DNA of 64,000 nucleotides, taken from positions 806,001 through 870,000 of the forward strand of contig JAGVRJ010000001.1 of assembly GCA_019059635.1 (NCBI GenBank), written 5' to 3'. The position numbers and the translations under genes are program-made. Below are positions 12,543-28,750 of this stretch, one piece after another. This DNA is from Proales similis (Eukaryota > Rotifera > Eurotatoria > Ploima > Proalidae). Under the pieces are notes generated by a model that saw nothing but the letters and a program-made list of their open reading frames with translations, made no database searches and was not told the origin of the DNA. The first letter of the stretch is position 1; each line of letters starts with the position of its first letter.

Positions 12543-14450
12543 CTAATGCCCATTATCGGCATAAGGAGCTCCCGACTCGCTAGAACCGATGAGGTTTAAG
12601 CTACAATCAGCTAAATCGGCACTACGAGTGGATTTACTTGACGATTCGCTCCGATCGGTTGAACTATTTTTACCAAAGTCCTGGGAAATAATAAAGGCCT
12701 CTTTCTTTTGACGTAGTCTTGTTACATACAAAAGGATGACATTTATCACAAGGCTAAAGCAGAGGAGACATATAACAATATAGAGAGCAATGTTGAGTTG
12801 AGGTGAGGAACGAAGTAGATTGTAATCAGAAGAATTGGAAAATTGCGAAAAATTTTTGATTCTTTGTACCTTCCGATCGAGGCGAAGACTTTTCACATTT
12901 TCTGGTTGTTGCAAATTAGCCGTCAGTTCTAAATCCTGGTGTGTTGGTTCATTTTCACTTTCAGGTAAAAAGTCAAATTGTGTTTTCGATTTAGACTCAT
13001 CTTTCCTTTGTTCTATTGAGTTGGTATATCGAGTTTGATTCATGGTCTTTTTTAATTCCAATCTATCTAAATCTAATTTAATTGGAGAGCTTGTTTGGGT
13101 TTGCTTGCCCAGTATCAATTCATTTATTTCATTTTGTAGCTTTAAGTAATTTTTTGGTTCAATTTGAGTTTTAGAAGAGTGAGCCTTGGAATCAAAAGTA
13201 AAGTTTGATTTTAAAACTTCTGAGACACTTGATGCGGGGGTAAAAATTTCGATTGATTCTGTTTTCAAAGGTATCTGGGAGGTTTCGAATGCACTTTTAC
13301 TTTTATTTTCCACTTCATTCTTACTAGTTGTTTTACTGCTTGAAGAAGAGGCTATTGTGGGTGGCACTCTTGATGACGAGTCGAGAGAAATGACCATATC
13401 CGTAGAGTTATTCATTAAGTTTATTGAATAAATATACTCTTGAGTGGAAAAAATTTCTTTGCTGCTTCGTAGTTCATTAAGTTTGCCCATTTTAACTTTT
13501 CCAGAGAATTCGCTCCAAATAATGTATTTGTCTTTTCTTTCCAACAGGCTCATATAAAATACATCCCCCAGATCCGGTACTTGTTTTCGGCTCAGAATAG
13601 TGGAATATAGTGAAGGCTCTCCGTAATAGATATTTAAAAGATCATAAGTGGCTGAATTTTGAGAATGAGAATCCAAATGATCTGATTTTAGCTTTAGACG
13701 TTCAATTTTCCGCTGCTTATGATCTACTATATACAAGTGATTGTTTAGTGAGTCCAAAAACAGGCCACGGGCAGATAGGAGGTCCCTAGCGATTATTCTA
13801 CAAAAGTTATTCTCACTTTGTCGCAGTGAACAAGCATATACATAGTTCAAAGTTGACACGTAAATCGATTCCCTTACCCGATCATACTTCAGATAAAGGA
13901 GTTTCTTGGCGGAGTTAAGATAGAATAAAACCCGCTTGTGGTATGGTGCCACACTACTTCCAGCAACTATGGACTTGGACGCAGTCCAGTATAATTCCTT
14001 TTTTATTTCATTGTAAGTGATGCCTAGGCAATAAGACTGATCCTTGTACAACAACTTTTTGATCCATATTCCATTTTCTCTCTTTAGGGTGAATATCTCA
14101 CTTGCTGAGGAGGAACTGTTGTAAACGTTTACATAAATTAAATCTTCCGATTTAATATAAAAAGCATCAGTTATCCAATTATTTCCGCTTGAGTTTTCTT
14201 CATAGACAATTTCATAAGTTGGCTCAAAGTGCTCGAGCTGATCAAAACTCGGCAAACGAGTGCAAAATATTTTACTTGATGTTGAAATTAATAAAAAAAC
14301 TTCTTTTTCTGATTCCATATCTTGGTTATGTTTTTCAATGAAACTACTGTCAATCTGGTGAATTTCTTGGCGAAAATGTTGGTGCCTAATAGAGTTTGCA
14401 CTTGAAAGAACCACAATGCACAATAAAAGGTAACTGCTTAGGAAATACAT
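12543..14450 (-). CDS. Single-pass membrane protein with YWTD-like propeller (cueball-like)
   Basis: One uninterrupted 635-codon frame with an ATG start. Residues 1-18 form a signal peptide (hydrophobic YLLLCIVVLSS). The region of about 45-335 shows the spacing of LDL-receptor class B (YWTD) blades: LIYVNVYNSS, LYWTASK, IYVSTLNYVYAC, LYIVDHKQRKIERLKL and IIWSEFSGKVKMGKL. A Ser/Thr-rich linker (about 345-550) follows, then one membrane helix (about 552-578), a basic stop-transfer sequence and a short Ser-rich tail. This size and order resemble insect cueball, but I see no cysteine-rich EGF modules, so orthology is uncertain. Extracellular ligand binding is an inference from the fold. There is no intron, unlike most genes here. 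Confidence 0.6.
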   Translation of the reverse strand: MYFLSSYLLLCIVVLSSANSIRHQHFRQEIHQIDSSFIEKHNQDMESEKEVFLLISTSSKIFCTRLPSFDQLEHFEPTYEIVYEENSSGNNWITDAFYIKSEDLIYVNVYNSSSSASEIFTLKRENGIWIKKLLYKDQSYCLGITYNEIKKELYWTASKSIVAGSSVAPYHKRVLFYLNSAKKLLYLKYDRVRESIYVSTLNYVYACSLRQSENNFCRIIARDLLSARGLFLDSLNNHLYIVDHKQRKIERLKLKSDHLDSHSQNSATYDLLNIYYGEPSLYSTILSRKQVPDLGDVFYMSLLERKDKYIIWSEFSGKVKMGKLNELRSSKEIFSTQEYIYSINLMNNSTDMVISLDSSSRVPPTIASSSSSKTTSKNEVENKSKSAFETSQIPLKTESIEIFTPASSVSEVLKSNFTFDSKAHSSKTQIEPKNYLKLQNEINELILGKQTQTSSPIKLDLDRLELKKTMNQTRYTNSIEQRKDESKSKTQFDFLPESENEPTHQDLELTANLQQPENVKSLRLDRKVQRIKNFSQFSNSSDYNLLRSSPQLNIALYIVICLLCFSLVINVILLYVTRLRQKKEAFIISQDFGKNSSTDRSESSSKSTRSADLADCSLNLIGSSESGAPYADNGH

Positions 14451-17400
14451 TATTTCACTTTTAATTTCTATAAATCAAAGTAACTTTCAGTTAATAAATT
14501 TACTTATGTTGATAAGAAAATAATAAGAGATTCCCAATAACTAAATGGAACCGATGTTAGGCTCTCGATTTAAAACGTTTTGAACTTAAGCTTTGAGCTT
14601 ATAGTTAAAATAAAGAAAAGCTCAAAAGGTTAGCTCAGCGCCCTTTAAAGGTAAGGAAAAGAGTTTGATGGGATTAAAAATTAAAAATATCGAATCAAGT
14701 GAATCGGTATGTCAAAATAAAGAGCGTATTGTCCAAATTTAGAGTTTCAGAAAATACCAAATGCAAATGGAAAATTTTAAGAAAAAGGAAGCTTTGATGA
14801 GATTAGCTTTCGAATATGACGTTTACCACTCACACCACTGGCGAAACGAATAATTTATCAAGGCTACTTGGGCTTGGGCAGATTCGTCCATTATAATGAA
14901 TGGACAATAGTAATACGATTCAGATGCGGGTAGGGTAATCTAATTTATTATTTATCGAATGAGCCCCCGGCTAATTACTCGACCGATTAACTTGGTATCT
15001 TTCAAACTTAATAAAACTCGAGTGAAGACACTCATAAATAATTCCATACTCGCACTACATAAACTCAGCAAAGCGATAGATCGGAAAGATATATTATAAT
15101 CGGCGCCTGCGAAGGCGGGTTAAGATTCAGCATGTTTTCGCTTAAACATATTGCTCTTTCCGGACGATGAAAACGGACCTATCGGCTCGTCTTAATGAAT
15201 TTATTTGTTTATCCGCGCTGCACATCACCTCAGAACAGCGGCTGCACATTTGATCGATCAAATCATCCGTCTGATTACATTAATCGCCCGATTGTATCTC
15301 CAGTTCGGATTCAAGTTAAAGCTTCTGTCAGACGACTGCTAACCATCGGACGGTAGAATACTGAGTGAATTACTCGATGGCTATGAGCTTGCCGTTAAAC
15401 TGACCGAATGACCGTCATCTAGTTAGAAATAGATGCCGATGAGCCGTCTACAAAATTGACTGGCACTAATAAAAAGAATAGAATAGAAAATGAGTTACGA
15501 GTGACCGCTGAACATGATTGTTGCTATTAGGTCAGTTTTGGCCCCATTCACCTGCCATTCAATCAAATGCAAATTAGATAATAAGGTATTAACTGAAGCA
15601 GTAATGAAAACATAATGTTTTCACAAAAATGATGGAAAGTTCATGTGTCTAGATGACCGCAGAAATTGTTGATCGAGTGACTGCACAATTTTGTAAATTC
15701 TAATTGAAAACACTGCACTTGAGGAGAAAAGGAGTTTAGTCTACAAAAATATTTGCAATTCAACAAAAAAACGTTTTCAAGCCTCACAATTTATATTGTA
15801 CAATTTAATTTCAAAAATAATAATTTTACACCAGCAATATTTATCCGAATATCTAAGCCAGAGTTTGTCTAGAATTTGAAGGTATGGTTTTAGATTCAGC
15901 AAATGATCATTAATCTCAGTATAATCACACGATATAAGCCTATTAAAGCATTTAAAAACATATTTTTCCTACTTTGCCCGATATTGCTGCTTTAAGCATC
16001 TAATTCGGTTCGCTTTGAGTAAATGGGGCAAAAAATAAGATGCCCTTGCGTTTGCAGACCATCGAGAAAGATGATTTACAGTAGATATTCAGCCACCGGT
16101 GGCCATCAATGACCTCAAAAAAAGCCCAGAATTAGAACTGCTCTTTCCCTGCGTCAAAAGCAATTAAGCACGGCCGTTGTAATCAGCAAGGCATGAAATA
16201 AAAGCACCTGAAGCTATTGGTTAAGGAATCAATGGCTGATTGCAGGCGCGTTGGCCAAGTAACAATTTAATTCGAGTGCTCAATTCTATGCCGGCTGCAA
16301 TGTTCATTCATTCATGTTTATTTATGCGATTGCTAATGAAAGAGGAGAGGCGGTATGCCGACCCTAGACTATCTAAACTGCGCATTCTTAATTTGTTTAC
16401 TCTTTTTCCTTCACTTAGTGTGCCAATAAGGCGGCCGGCTCCCCAGTGTGAAGCTAACACGCGATCCAAGCGTCAAACACTATGACTACCCACCCTTGAC
16501 AGCAGCATGCATTAAATGGTACGTTTTAAATCAGTCGGCTCTGAATGGATTACTTTCTCGCGCCCTTTTACTAGTTCGTCCATTCTTTTTCATCTATTCC
16601 CTGCGGCTCCGATTTGAAAGATAACATGCGAATTGTCGAGAGCTACTCATCAAAACTGAGCGAATGACCTCTTTCTAGCCAAGCTTTAATAAATAAGACC
16701 ATCACCTGTAAATAAACGGCTAGAAAAATTAATGCTTTTTTTACCTAGCGGAGACCTCGGGTTCTTTCAAGAATTAAAGCAAAGACTCAATGATTTTACG
16801 AATTGGGCAAATTAATTCATGAACGCGTTGGTCAAATAAATAACCAAACCCCAATCCATTTGCGTGATTTAAATTGGAAATTTTCGTGTTCAAGCTAATA
16901 TGAATGCTTCGCCGGAATGAACGATTGTCGAGTGAGCACACATGCAGGCCATAGACAAGCATAAACTAGCTATATTTTAGTTGAACACTCGATAAATCCT
17001 GCCGTACACTAAAACCTCCCACTTTCTTTCCTCTGAAGAAACAGAAGATGCTGTTATTTGTATACAAATAGTGAAAAATAAAAAGCAAAAGAATCGCTTG
17101 TTTCATAGGCCAACAAACAAACGAGTTGTTGACAAATGCAAACATGGATTAATTGGATAATTAATCAGAAGCAGGACCCATCACTAGTCCAAATCAATCG
17201 ACTGGTATTTCAAGTCTGTATTGCTTAGCCAGTCTTCTATCCCTCTGCCCATCCCTCTTACTCTAAAATAGTTTCGAACTTTTCTCTATCAATTACGAAT
17301 GATTGATTTTTTGGTATCATTACTAATGATGCTGAATAGATGGTATTACAAAATAGATGAGAGGTGCTCGTTAATAAAAGTGGACTCCTACCAGGCATAA

Positions 17401-18207
17401 TAAAACTCCAACTGAACGATGAGTGATAAACCGGTCGAGCCGTCGGTACCATTCGAGAGTGCTTTTTTCGTAGATGCTGATTTGACTCTACTATTTGACA
17501 CATTAGCCTCATTTTTCTTTAAAGTATGGGATAATAAAGCTCCGAAAACCCAAGATCCTATTACCGCCAGGTTTGCGTACGCTTTGATCTTTAAGAATCG
17601 AGATCGAGAAACATGAGCTGATAATTTCGTTTGCATACTTCGACCGCTTAAAACTGGGTTTTGGCATCTGGGCATAGTGCTATCGGTTAGTACCATAAAG
17701 TGTTAAGAGATTTTTATTAATTAAAGAACAAAATATTTAAAAACTCGCATTTTTAGGCAAAGATAAGCTTTCAAATTGACTAGTGGACAAAGTAAAGATG
17801 AAAGAGGCGAAAAATACTATATCATTTATTATAACAAAAATGTCTCATAAATAAGGAATGAAGATGGTAGAAAATTCAGAATTTTTTCTGCCTAAAGAAA
17901 CTACGACTTGGTTTAAATCTTGTTTCTGCGTGCTTAATTTTCCCGAAATCTCAATAACATCATTAAAAGCATTCTTAAAGCTTTTGGCAAAATTTTAGTG
18001 CGTTAATTTTATTGGTTCATTCAACCAATGTGGAGAGGGTCAATATTTTATGCAAGAACAAACCTATAACTTGATTATTCAGATTTGCGCATAAAACGTA
18101 TGAGAGGAGACAAATTAGTCCGCTAGAACTACTTGGTATGGTCAGTTAATTTATTATTTCGCTCCCCGATCGGAGTAAACTAGCCAGTACACGACCCCCA
18201 TTTTGAA
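14451..18207. other. 3.8-kb gene-free spacer upstream of Sema-2
   Basis: No open frame here has recognisable protein signatures or splice-compatible partners. Base composition is less A+T rich between about 14900 and 17000 than in the short spacers. The spacer lies between the 5' ends of two divergent genes, the propeller protein and Sema-2, and could contain enhancers. I could not identify specific binding-site clusters, tRNAs or transposon remains by eye. Confidence 0.4.
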
Positions 18208-20562
18208 ATGGAAACTGAATGTAAAAAAATAAAAATGATCGCTGTTTTCTACGTGCTGTTTATCAGCGCCACCCAGGCTGACCATCTCACAGCTAGATTT
18301 CGTCCAGGCGACCTAGCAAATTTCTCTAATGGCACCAACTTTACCAGTATATATCTTGCAAACAATGCATTGTACGTCGGAGCCAAAGATCGCCTTTTCA
18401 AACTTGATGCATTCAATATCAACCACCTTCAAGTAATCAAAGTTTGCACGGAATTTAAGAAATATTTTAAATTAAAACCACGAATTTAGTCCGCGCTTAG
18501 CATAGAACCGAGCATCGAGCAAATGAAGCATTGTGTTGAAACGTATTTTGATCACAATCTGTGTGGAAATTTTGTAAAATTCGTATTGGGGCGTGGCCAA
18601 GACCTACTCGTCTGCGGAACCTATGCTTTCACCCCACGTCTCTACCAGCTAACCCAAGAGTTGAGAGTAGTTAAAGAAGATGACGGATATGGGTTTTGTT
18701 CACTTAATCCGCTTGACTCCAGTACCGCAGTATGGATTTCAAACGGTCAACCATTGGGAGCAGATAGCCTCTATTCTGGATCATTATTAGATGCTTCAAC
18801 CAAGACTCTACCCGTTGAACCGGTTATTTATCGACCCGAGTTGAGACGTGGTGACAAAACTGTCAAGTACCTTCGAACGCCCAAATTCGATCTCGATTGG
18901 CTTTATCGTAAACAAAATATATATTTTTTAATCTATTTAAAAAATTCTAATTAGACTCGATTAAAGAGCCAACTTTTATTCAATCGTTCGAGGAAGGCGA
19001 CCAAGTATGGTTTTTTCTTCGCGAGAAGTCGCTTGAACAAGTTGCCGAAGGACAAGATCAGCAGTATGCTCGTTTGGTTCGAGTCTGCAAAGTTGGTCAT
19101 TTTTATTTAAAATGTTTTTACCAAATTCCCAACTATCATTTTTCAGAATGATGTCGGACATTTGACACTTGGAAATCAATGGAGTAGCATGCGCAAAACA
19201 AGGCTGAGTTGTGTGTACAATGAAACTTACTTGAATAACTTAGTGGATATTGTGCCTTATGGTTCGGAAGCATTGATTGCACTTTTCAAACTCGACCTTC
19301 CTGGCAAAAGAGGCGCATCTTTTGTCTGCAGATTCGACAAAAAACAGCTCAGAGCGGCTATAAATGCTCCTGCGGATGAATTTAAAGAAATTTCCCCAGG
19401 TACTCAATTCTGGAGAAGAGTAGATGTTTCTAAAACACCGGCTGGTATTCCGTCAGACTGCAATTACAACAGCTTACTGCTAGACGATTCAATCGCCAGT
19501 TTTTTAAAAACACATTCTCTTATTGGGGATATGGTTTTAGGAGACATAATTGCATTTGCACCTGTCCAGGCTAACTCTATAAGCGTTCAACGAGTTGAGT
19601 TAACCGAGTCCACTATTTCATCAGAACAGTACGTTATTTACTTAGGTACTGATGATGGAAGAGTGATAAAGTTATCCAGCCAATCTGGTGCGGTTATTTC
19701 TGAATGGAATATTGATTCTAAGTCGATTGTTAAAATGCTCATAAATGAGGTATAATATTCTTGCAAATTGAAAACATTTTGGCTAACAATTTAATTATAG
19801 GCTGGCTTTTTGTATGCCGTCACATCAGAAAGCATAATTCAAGTGGGTTTGTATCAGTGTAATATGTACTCAACTTGCTCAAACTGCATGAAAGACCCTT
19901 ATTGCGGTTGGGATGTTAGACAGAATCGATGTGTTCGCTCTAACGAACCTAACTCAATAAGCTCGAATAGCAATTTGTGCTCGCGGCTCCAAATGTCAGA
20001 GAGACCAAAACAAATTCGAATTGAAACAATGAATACAGTCCATCTTCACTGTGACTTATTCGAGCATGATAGTTATCTATATCAGGAAATAGTGTGGAAA
20101 AAAGATGGCCAATCCATCGACTTTAAAGAAACAACAAATGTTTTTATGACTTGGAATAGAGATCTTTTGATAGTTTCAGGCAACAGCTCAATAGATGGGC
20201 TGTATGAATGTACTCTTCAAGGAGGCGAGTTAATATCATCTTTTGAAGTTAAATTCTATACCTCAAAGTCCGGCTCTTTCTCAAGTAAGTTAAGAACCAT
20301 TATTTGCTTATGTTTTTTAGTATAATATATCTGATATTTAAGAATGCATTACAGCTGAATCTTATATCAAGCAATACAATAATTGGTGTGATGAGTATGA
20401 ACGCTACCATAGAGCCCTGAATGAATGGAATGATATGAAGGAAAAGGTTTGTTCGCCTACCAATAAATTTAACTTAATCAATCCATCGTGAATTCTATTT
20501 TATCTCTTTTCCTATAGACATGCGCTCCACCATCTCGAGCCGCAAGCCTTGATCAGCATTGA
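18208..20562 (+). CDS. Sema2: Secreted class 2 semaphorin (Sema-PSI-Ig)
   Basis: Seven exons, 18208..18432, 18490..18907, 18955..19091, 19147..19749, 19801..20284, 20355..20446 and 20518..20562, encode 667 residues. Class 2 semaphorins are secreted axon-guidance ligands for plexins. A signal peptide (MIAVFYVLFISATQA) follows a short basic leader; Met10 is an alternative start. The sema domain shows NNALYVGAKDRLFKLD, DLLVCGTYAF, STAVWISNGQPLG, QVWFFLREK, ARLVRVCK and LSCVYNETYLNNL. A PSI module follows (CSNCMKDPYCGWDVRQNRC), then one Ig domain (VHLHCDLFEH to GLYECTLQGG). The tail NNWCDEYERYHRALNEWNDM, ending in KTCAPPSR, matches the class 2 C-terminal segment and excludes membrane-bound classes, as does the lack of a transmembrane helix. 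An AATAAA lies at 20740-20745. The small C-terminal exons depend on splice-site choice. Confidence 0.92.
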
Positions 20563-21180
20563 AGCAGCAGCATAATCAGAATTTTATACTGGCCGTTCTG
20601 CATTTCAAAATGCTCATTTGATCAAATTTTTATATTCGTATGTGTGTACAATTTCTTTCTAAAACTGGCTGATTCTCATTAATATGTATCGAGTGTTCAA
20701 TGGGCTTTTCAGGCATGTTTTAATGACATTTTCAATATGAATAAATTTCATATGCTTTATTGACTCTTGAGAAGGGGTAGAGATGATAGCGGTGGCACAA
20801 TTATTAAGCAAATCAGGCTAAAATGCGAAATTTAATTAACATATTTGGAAAGCTGCTTCAATCGCTAGCAGCCTTTTGTGTAAAATGGCATTTGAAGGCC
20901 CATGAATCGTAATTATCTAAGCCAATCAAACTATCGATCCATTTTTTGCTAGCTAGGAAAGACTTTCAAGGCTAAATTAAGACGCGCCTTCGGCAAGTTA
21001 TGAAGGATAGGCAAAGTCGCTATGATTAAGCATAAATATCAATCATCTTTCTATATTGCCGAACTGCATGCAGACTGAGTGCCAACATAGTTCTAGCGTT
21101 ATTAATATAGTGTTATCCGTGATATTATAGAGCCTTGTTGGAGCGTTGGCCGGGCTTTACTTTTTAAGCTCAACTTGAGG
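20563..21180. other. Spacer between Sema-2 and arrestin-domain gene
   Basis: About 620 bases hold the Sema-2 3' untranslated region (AATAAA at 20740-20745) and the promoter of the downstream gene. No coding signal is seen. Confidence 0.5.
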
Positions 21181-22799
21181 ATGGGAAAATTAAAAGCAAT
21201 CGAGATAATCTTCGACGATTCTCATGCTGTTTACTATCCCGGTGACCATGTTTGCGGCAGCGTTATTGTAGAATCTAAAGGTGAACTAAAAATAAATGCC
21301 CTAAAAGTTTTCATACGTGGAGTAGGCAAAGTTCACTGGACCGAGACCAAAGCTGCTGGCTACAGGTTTAGACGATATTGGAATATGTCTATGTATAAAA
21401 AAACAATGAATATTTAGGATCGGGAACTACACTGAGCATTTCAGGTCTGAAATGGAATACATTTGCCTTAAGCAGACCCTAATAGGGAGTAAAAGTAATG
21501 AAAAAACTCTTTTTCAAACATTTAATCTAAAAATTTTTACTCATTTCCAGATCCCGATAAAAATATGAAAGACTTCATTTGCGAAGGCTACCACATATTT
21601 CCGTTTACATTCACTCTGCCTCGCACGTAAGCTAATCGAATAACATATATTAGTACAACAATAAAATATTAGGAAATTTGCTCAGTGGCCTCGTTACTTC
21701 GTTTGAAGGCAAACATGGCTACATTCGCTATTACCTTAAAGCTGAGCTGGACAAATCTTGGGGTCTTAATAGTACATTTAAGAAGCCCTTTACTGTGATA
21801 AACCCGATAGACATTAATCAATCCGAATATCTAGTAAGTTTTTTATCAAGTTTTATTATAAATGCAAAAGAAACTAACATATAAGTATTTGATCCTGTTT
21901 AGAATCCTTTATACAATGAGTGTAGTAAAACTGTCTGTTGTTGGATATGTGCTTCGGGGCCAATAAGCATCAATGCGAGCATAGACAGAAGAGGATATTG
22001 CCCAGGAGAATCAATACTACTTTGGTCACTTTTTGAAAATGGTGGGAATCGAACCACTATACCGACTGCGTCTCTTTATCAAGTTCAGACATATAACGCA
22101 AGCGGTAAACACTTTGCGACGCACACCAAATTAACCTCTGTAACAGGTATTCAATTAAATACCAATGAGATATTGTGTATCTTTGAACTTAAGATTAAAA
22201 CAAGGAAATTCGATTCATTCAAAACAGTCGAATGAATGGAATTTTAAAATGATAAGGATACCACCAGTCTCCCCTTCTATTAATAGCAGCATAATTCGAA
22301 TTGAATATTTCCTCAAGGTATCGATATTTTGATTAAGTCTCACGGACCACAAAACTTAAAAATTCTCTAAGATAAGCTTACTAATAACTGGTTCTTATAA
22401 TTTGAGTTGCATTCTGCCCATTGTGGTAGGAACAGTTCCTTTTGCTGGAAATATGAGCGAAGATTTGGTGCCTAGAATGGTTCCATCGGGATGTTCCTCA
22501 TATGAAGGTTTGCGTCTAAAAATCACCTTTCAACAATTGTCTGTTCGTTTAGATTTCTGATTTTTCAGCGCCACCCTCATACTCAGAACTTGAATTAAAT
22601 AACAGTGACGACGAACCTTTCGCACCAGTCTACACTTTTGTTAATGAGTATATACCTCCACCTGCTTATGCTTCGGTAAACTTTTTCGACTTAAAGAGCG
22701 GATAAAATCTTTTTATATTTTCAAAACAAGATCGAACCTCAATGGAGTAAGGGAACAACCATACAAACGAGTTCATTAATTAGCTCATCTGAAGTGTAG
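21181..22799 (+). CDS. Alpha-arrestin, ARRDC/TXNIP family
   Basis: Nine short exons, 21181..21392, 21445..21488, 21551..21626, 21686..21833, 21903..22146, 22205..22317, 22372..22507, 22569..22675 and 22731..22799, join to 382 residues. Alpha-arrestins are adaptors that link membrane cargo to HECT-type Nedd4 ubiquitin ligases. The arrestin-N domain has YYPGDHVCGSVIVE, FIRGVGKVHWTE, FPFTFTLP, GLVTSFEGKHGYIRYYLKAEL and the pre-C Cys-rich CCWICASGPIS. Arrestin-C has RRGYCPGESI, RIPPVSPSINSSIIRIEYFL and ILPIVVGTVP. Two PPxY motifs near the C-terminus (PPSY, PPAY) are the WW-domain docking sites expected for Nedd4 binding. The end of exon 1 is the least certain junction: the donor at 21393 gives the family spacing, and a CAG|GT site a few codons earlier is a rival. 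Introns are 52-69 nt. Confidence 0.92.
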
Positions 22800-23887
22800 C
22801 AATTTCAAGGTTTTCGCTTCTATCAATTGAATTGCTAGAATTTTATTAATTCAGCTAAAATTAAAAACTAGTTCCTGAATGGCGCAAATAATAAACTTTT
22901 ATAGTTTAGCCTAGTAGTATCAATTTCATTTATAAGAATCCAACTATAAATTCACTAGAATCAAAAAATAACTTAATAATCTCAAGCTTTATCTATCGTT
23001 AATTTTAGCGTGGGTTGAAGCGCAAACCTGTATCAACCTTTTTATATGAATCAAAAAAAATTCATTTTTTTTTCTTTTATTTAATATTTTCTTGCACACT
23101 TGAAAGATCAGCTATTAACGAGATATATAGTTGAAATTCTGACAGTAACCGACCAATTGCAAAGGCAACGATATCGGTTAACAATAAACTAATATTAAAA
23201 TAGACATTGTCTAATGACTCTTTAAATGTACAAAAAGATGAGGATTGTTTACAGTTCTAAGATTAATTATTTATTTTACGCTGTCTCTTTTCTCAAATGC
23301 AAATAATCTTGAAAGAAAAAGCTAAAATAATGAAAAAGGATATTGCACGTTGTGTCTAGCGCGGTGAATTGAATGGCTGAATGGATTTAGTAAAGGCCTC
23401 TTTATATACAATAAGTCTAGTAAGATTGAATTATGAACCAGTACTGAAGAAGACTCGTCCATATAGCTTCCAAAACAAATATCAAGTGAATTAGCCTCAA
23501 GTAATTGATTTTGCACGCCTCTCTAGCATTTTCTCAACCAAAGGTCTTATAGTCAAAAATTCGAATAAAAATAAATTGTTATGACAGTGATCAATATCAA
23601 GTAAGGCTTGAATACATGTCCGTAAGAAAGATGGGTAAATTTGGACCATCTTGTTGCTTTGGAAATTTTTTCAATTCTGAAGATAATTTTAACCATATTT
23701 TTTCTTTCATCTTGTAGCTGCTTCTCTTAATAGCGATATGCTATAGTTGACACAATATAAGTTGAAATAATGATCGGCTTCAATTTTAATAGGTGGGGCT
23801 TTTATTTCTTATTCAATATGTTGGATAATATCCTTTATTCTTTATAACATTTTAAAATCTGTTTGCCTTCAAGAAAATGCCCGTTTT
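22800..23887. other. Convergent 3' flanks of ARRDC and HIPK genes
   Basis: About 1.1 kb between convergent genes. An AATAAA at 22890-22895 could end the arrestin transcript. A minus-strand AATAAA (23834-23839) lies about 50 bases past the HIPK stop. The rest is A+T rich with no supported gene. Confidence 0.5.
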
Positions 23888-27586
<3,699 letters not shown>

Positions 27587-28750
27587 TTAAGCAGATTTGC
27601 CCGCCAAGCGCTTCTCTCGCTCTTCGACAATCGACTTTCTCACTCCCTTGTCTGCTGGAAGTGAAACCCAGGGCTTGTTGCCCTTGCCGATTAGAAACAC
27701 ATACGAGAGTCTACAGAGTAACTAATTAGAATCGCCTGAAGGCAAATTCAAGGGTATAAATACTAACCGAGTGGCAAAACTATGACCAGCAGCGTCTCTA
27801 ATGTGGACGATGTCGAAAGAGCCAGGATGTCTTTCGCGAGAAGTGATAACACCAACTCGCCCCAAATTGTGACCACCAGTAATCATAACCAGGTTTCCTG
27901 AATCAAACTTAATATAATCTTCGATTTTGTTGGTCTCAAGATTAAGTCTAATTGTGTCGTGAACTCGAACATGGGGGTCGGGATAACGAATGGTTCGGCC
28001 GTCATGAGTCACGATCATCGGAACTCCTTTGGGGCCTACCATAAGCTTCTTAACCTTGCATAGCTTATACTTCATTAAATTGAAGTTTAGATTCGAAATT
28101 TCATACAAGTCTCTGCTTTTAATTTTAATGCAAACCTGAGCTTCCTCTTTGGTGATTCGGTGAACGGTGAATCGACCTTTAACGTCGTATATAAGTCGGA
28201 AGAACTCGTTGGTCTTTTCGATAGTGATTACATCTATGAAAATATGATACTTCTTTTAAATACTTGCTTCAATCTGATTTTAAAACTCTTACCCATAAAG
28301 CCAGCAGGGAAGGCCATATCAGTTCTGACTTTTCCATCAACTTTGATTAGACGCTGAGCGCAAATCTTTTTCGACTCAGTGTAGGTCAAAGCGTACTTGA
28401 GACGGTTTCTCAAGAAAATGGTGAGTGGCAAGCTCTCACGCAATTTGTGCGGACCAGCATTGGGCTTAGGTGCGAATACACCAGAAAGCTTGTCCAGCAT
28501 CCAGTGCTTGGGCGCATACAAGCGCTTCAAGTGCTTTCGAATTCCACGATACTATTGAAACCCAATTAAGATTTAGATTTTAAGCCAGCGGTAAAAATTG
28601 GCTGCATCTTTTCGGCGCTTTTTAAGATATTTAAATCTAATACAAGTCTACGAATTTAGTAGGCGTAATTTCCATCGCTCTTGTAGCTTGATTAGTTTCT
28701 GCCAAAAGGATACAACCATTCATTTAGAGGAGCTCGATACTTACACCCAT
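27587..28750 (-). CDS. RpS4: 40S ribosomal protein S4 (eS4)
   Basis: Five coding exons, complement(27587..27710, 27768..28069, 28136..28233, 28293..28551, 28745..28750), give 262 residues, against 263 for human RPS4X. eS4 is a small-subunit rRNA-binding protein with S4-like and KOW modules. Signatures include [89 protein letters not shown] and EERDKRLA-like [12 protein letters not shown]. The first coding exon is only ATGGGT, followed by a 193-nt intron, the longest in the window. Without the last splice the frame would stop early and lose the conserved C-terminus, so that junction is well supported. Confidence 0.96.

Noticed and set aside
16240-16485. 81-codon plus-strand open frame in the Sema-2 upstream spacer
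   Set aside because: No recognisable motif, no splice partner; consistent with chance in a less A+T-rich stretch.
17388-17696. Overlapping open frames on both strands (17258-17696)
   Set aside because: Mutually overlapping, no family pattern, no convincing donors or acceptors.
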